Notes under the pieces: generated by a model | Database searches by the model: none | Told to the model about the DNA's origin: nothing | The model's input: only the letters and a program-made list of their open reading frames with translations | Assembly (NCBI GenBank): GCA_018714405.1 | Contig: DVNM01000044.1 | Span: 1 to 5,350, forward strand | From: Scybalenecus merdavium | GTDB taxonomy: Bacteria > Bacillota > Clostridia > Oscillospirales > Acutalibacteraceae | Direction of reading: 5' to 3' | Length of the DNA stretch: 5,350 nucleotides | Translations under genes and position numbers: made by a program | In this document: in pieces, positions 5,349 through 5,350 of the stretch | Numbering within the stretch: the stretch's first letter is position 1 | Layout: each line of letters begins with the position of its first letter

Positions 5349-5350
5349 AA

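Overview
The window looks like chromosomal DNA from a Gram-positive Firmicute, most likely a gut-type clostridium of the Oscillospiraceae/Ruminococcaceae kind. The reasons are strong AGGAGG-type ribosome binding sites, sigma-A promoters with 17-bp spacers, a Bacillus/Clostridium-type LexA box, an EndoA-like MazF, a Spx/ArsC-family protein, and moderate G+C. This placement is inference. No rRNA, tRNA, CRISPR array or complete insertion sequence is visible.

Left part (1-1670, minus strand): a two-gene SOS-type operon. A Y-family DNA polymerase (DinB, 414 aa) is followed, through an ATGA stop/start overlap, by a 76-aa protein of unknown function. The dinB promoter is close to ideal (TTGACT, 17 bp, TATACT). 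A 14-base box matching the Gram-positive LexA consensus at 13 of 14 positions lies over the expected transcription start. A strong hairpin with a T-tract at 91-122 probably ends a plus-strand gene lying left of the window.

Centre (1671-2253, plus strand): a divergently oriented mazF/ndoA-type endoribonuclease gene, apparently with no antitoxin gene beside it, closed by a strong terminator and perhaps a second weaker one.

Right part (2254-5178, plus strand): a probable three-gene operon from a near-consensus promoter (TTGACA, 17 bp, TATGAT). It encodes a secreted, membrane-anchored DUF4838 protein (655 aa, glycosidase-like), a YhcH/EbgC-type cupin protein (154 aa) whose family handles free sugars, and a Spx/ArsC-family thioredoxin-fold protein (116 aa). 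The first two suggest glycan breakdown at the surface followed by handling of the released sugar inside the cell. The third has no obvious link to sugars. Matched arms TTCGCTTA and TAAGCGAA flank the promoter/leader and may be an operator.

Right end (5179-5350): three closely spaced hairpins, a possible long-range stem enclosing two of them, an extended -10 box pointing out of the window, and an open minus-strand frame ending at 5289. This could be the terminator region of a convergent gene, a structured RNA, or the edge of a mobile element. The window ends too soon to decide. It is the least explained part of the window, together with the small dinB-linked protein.
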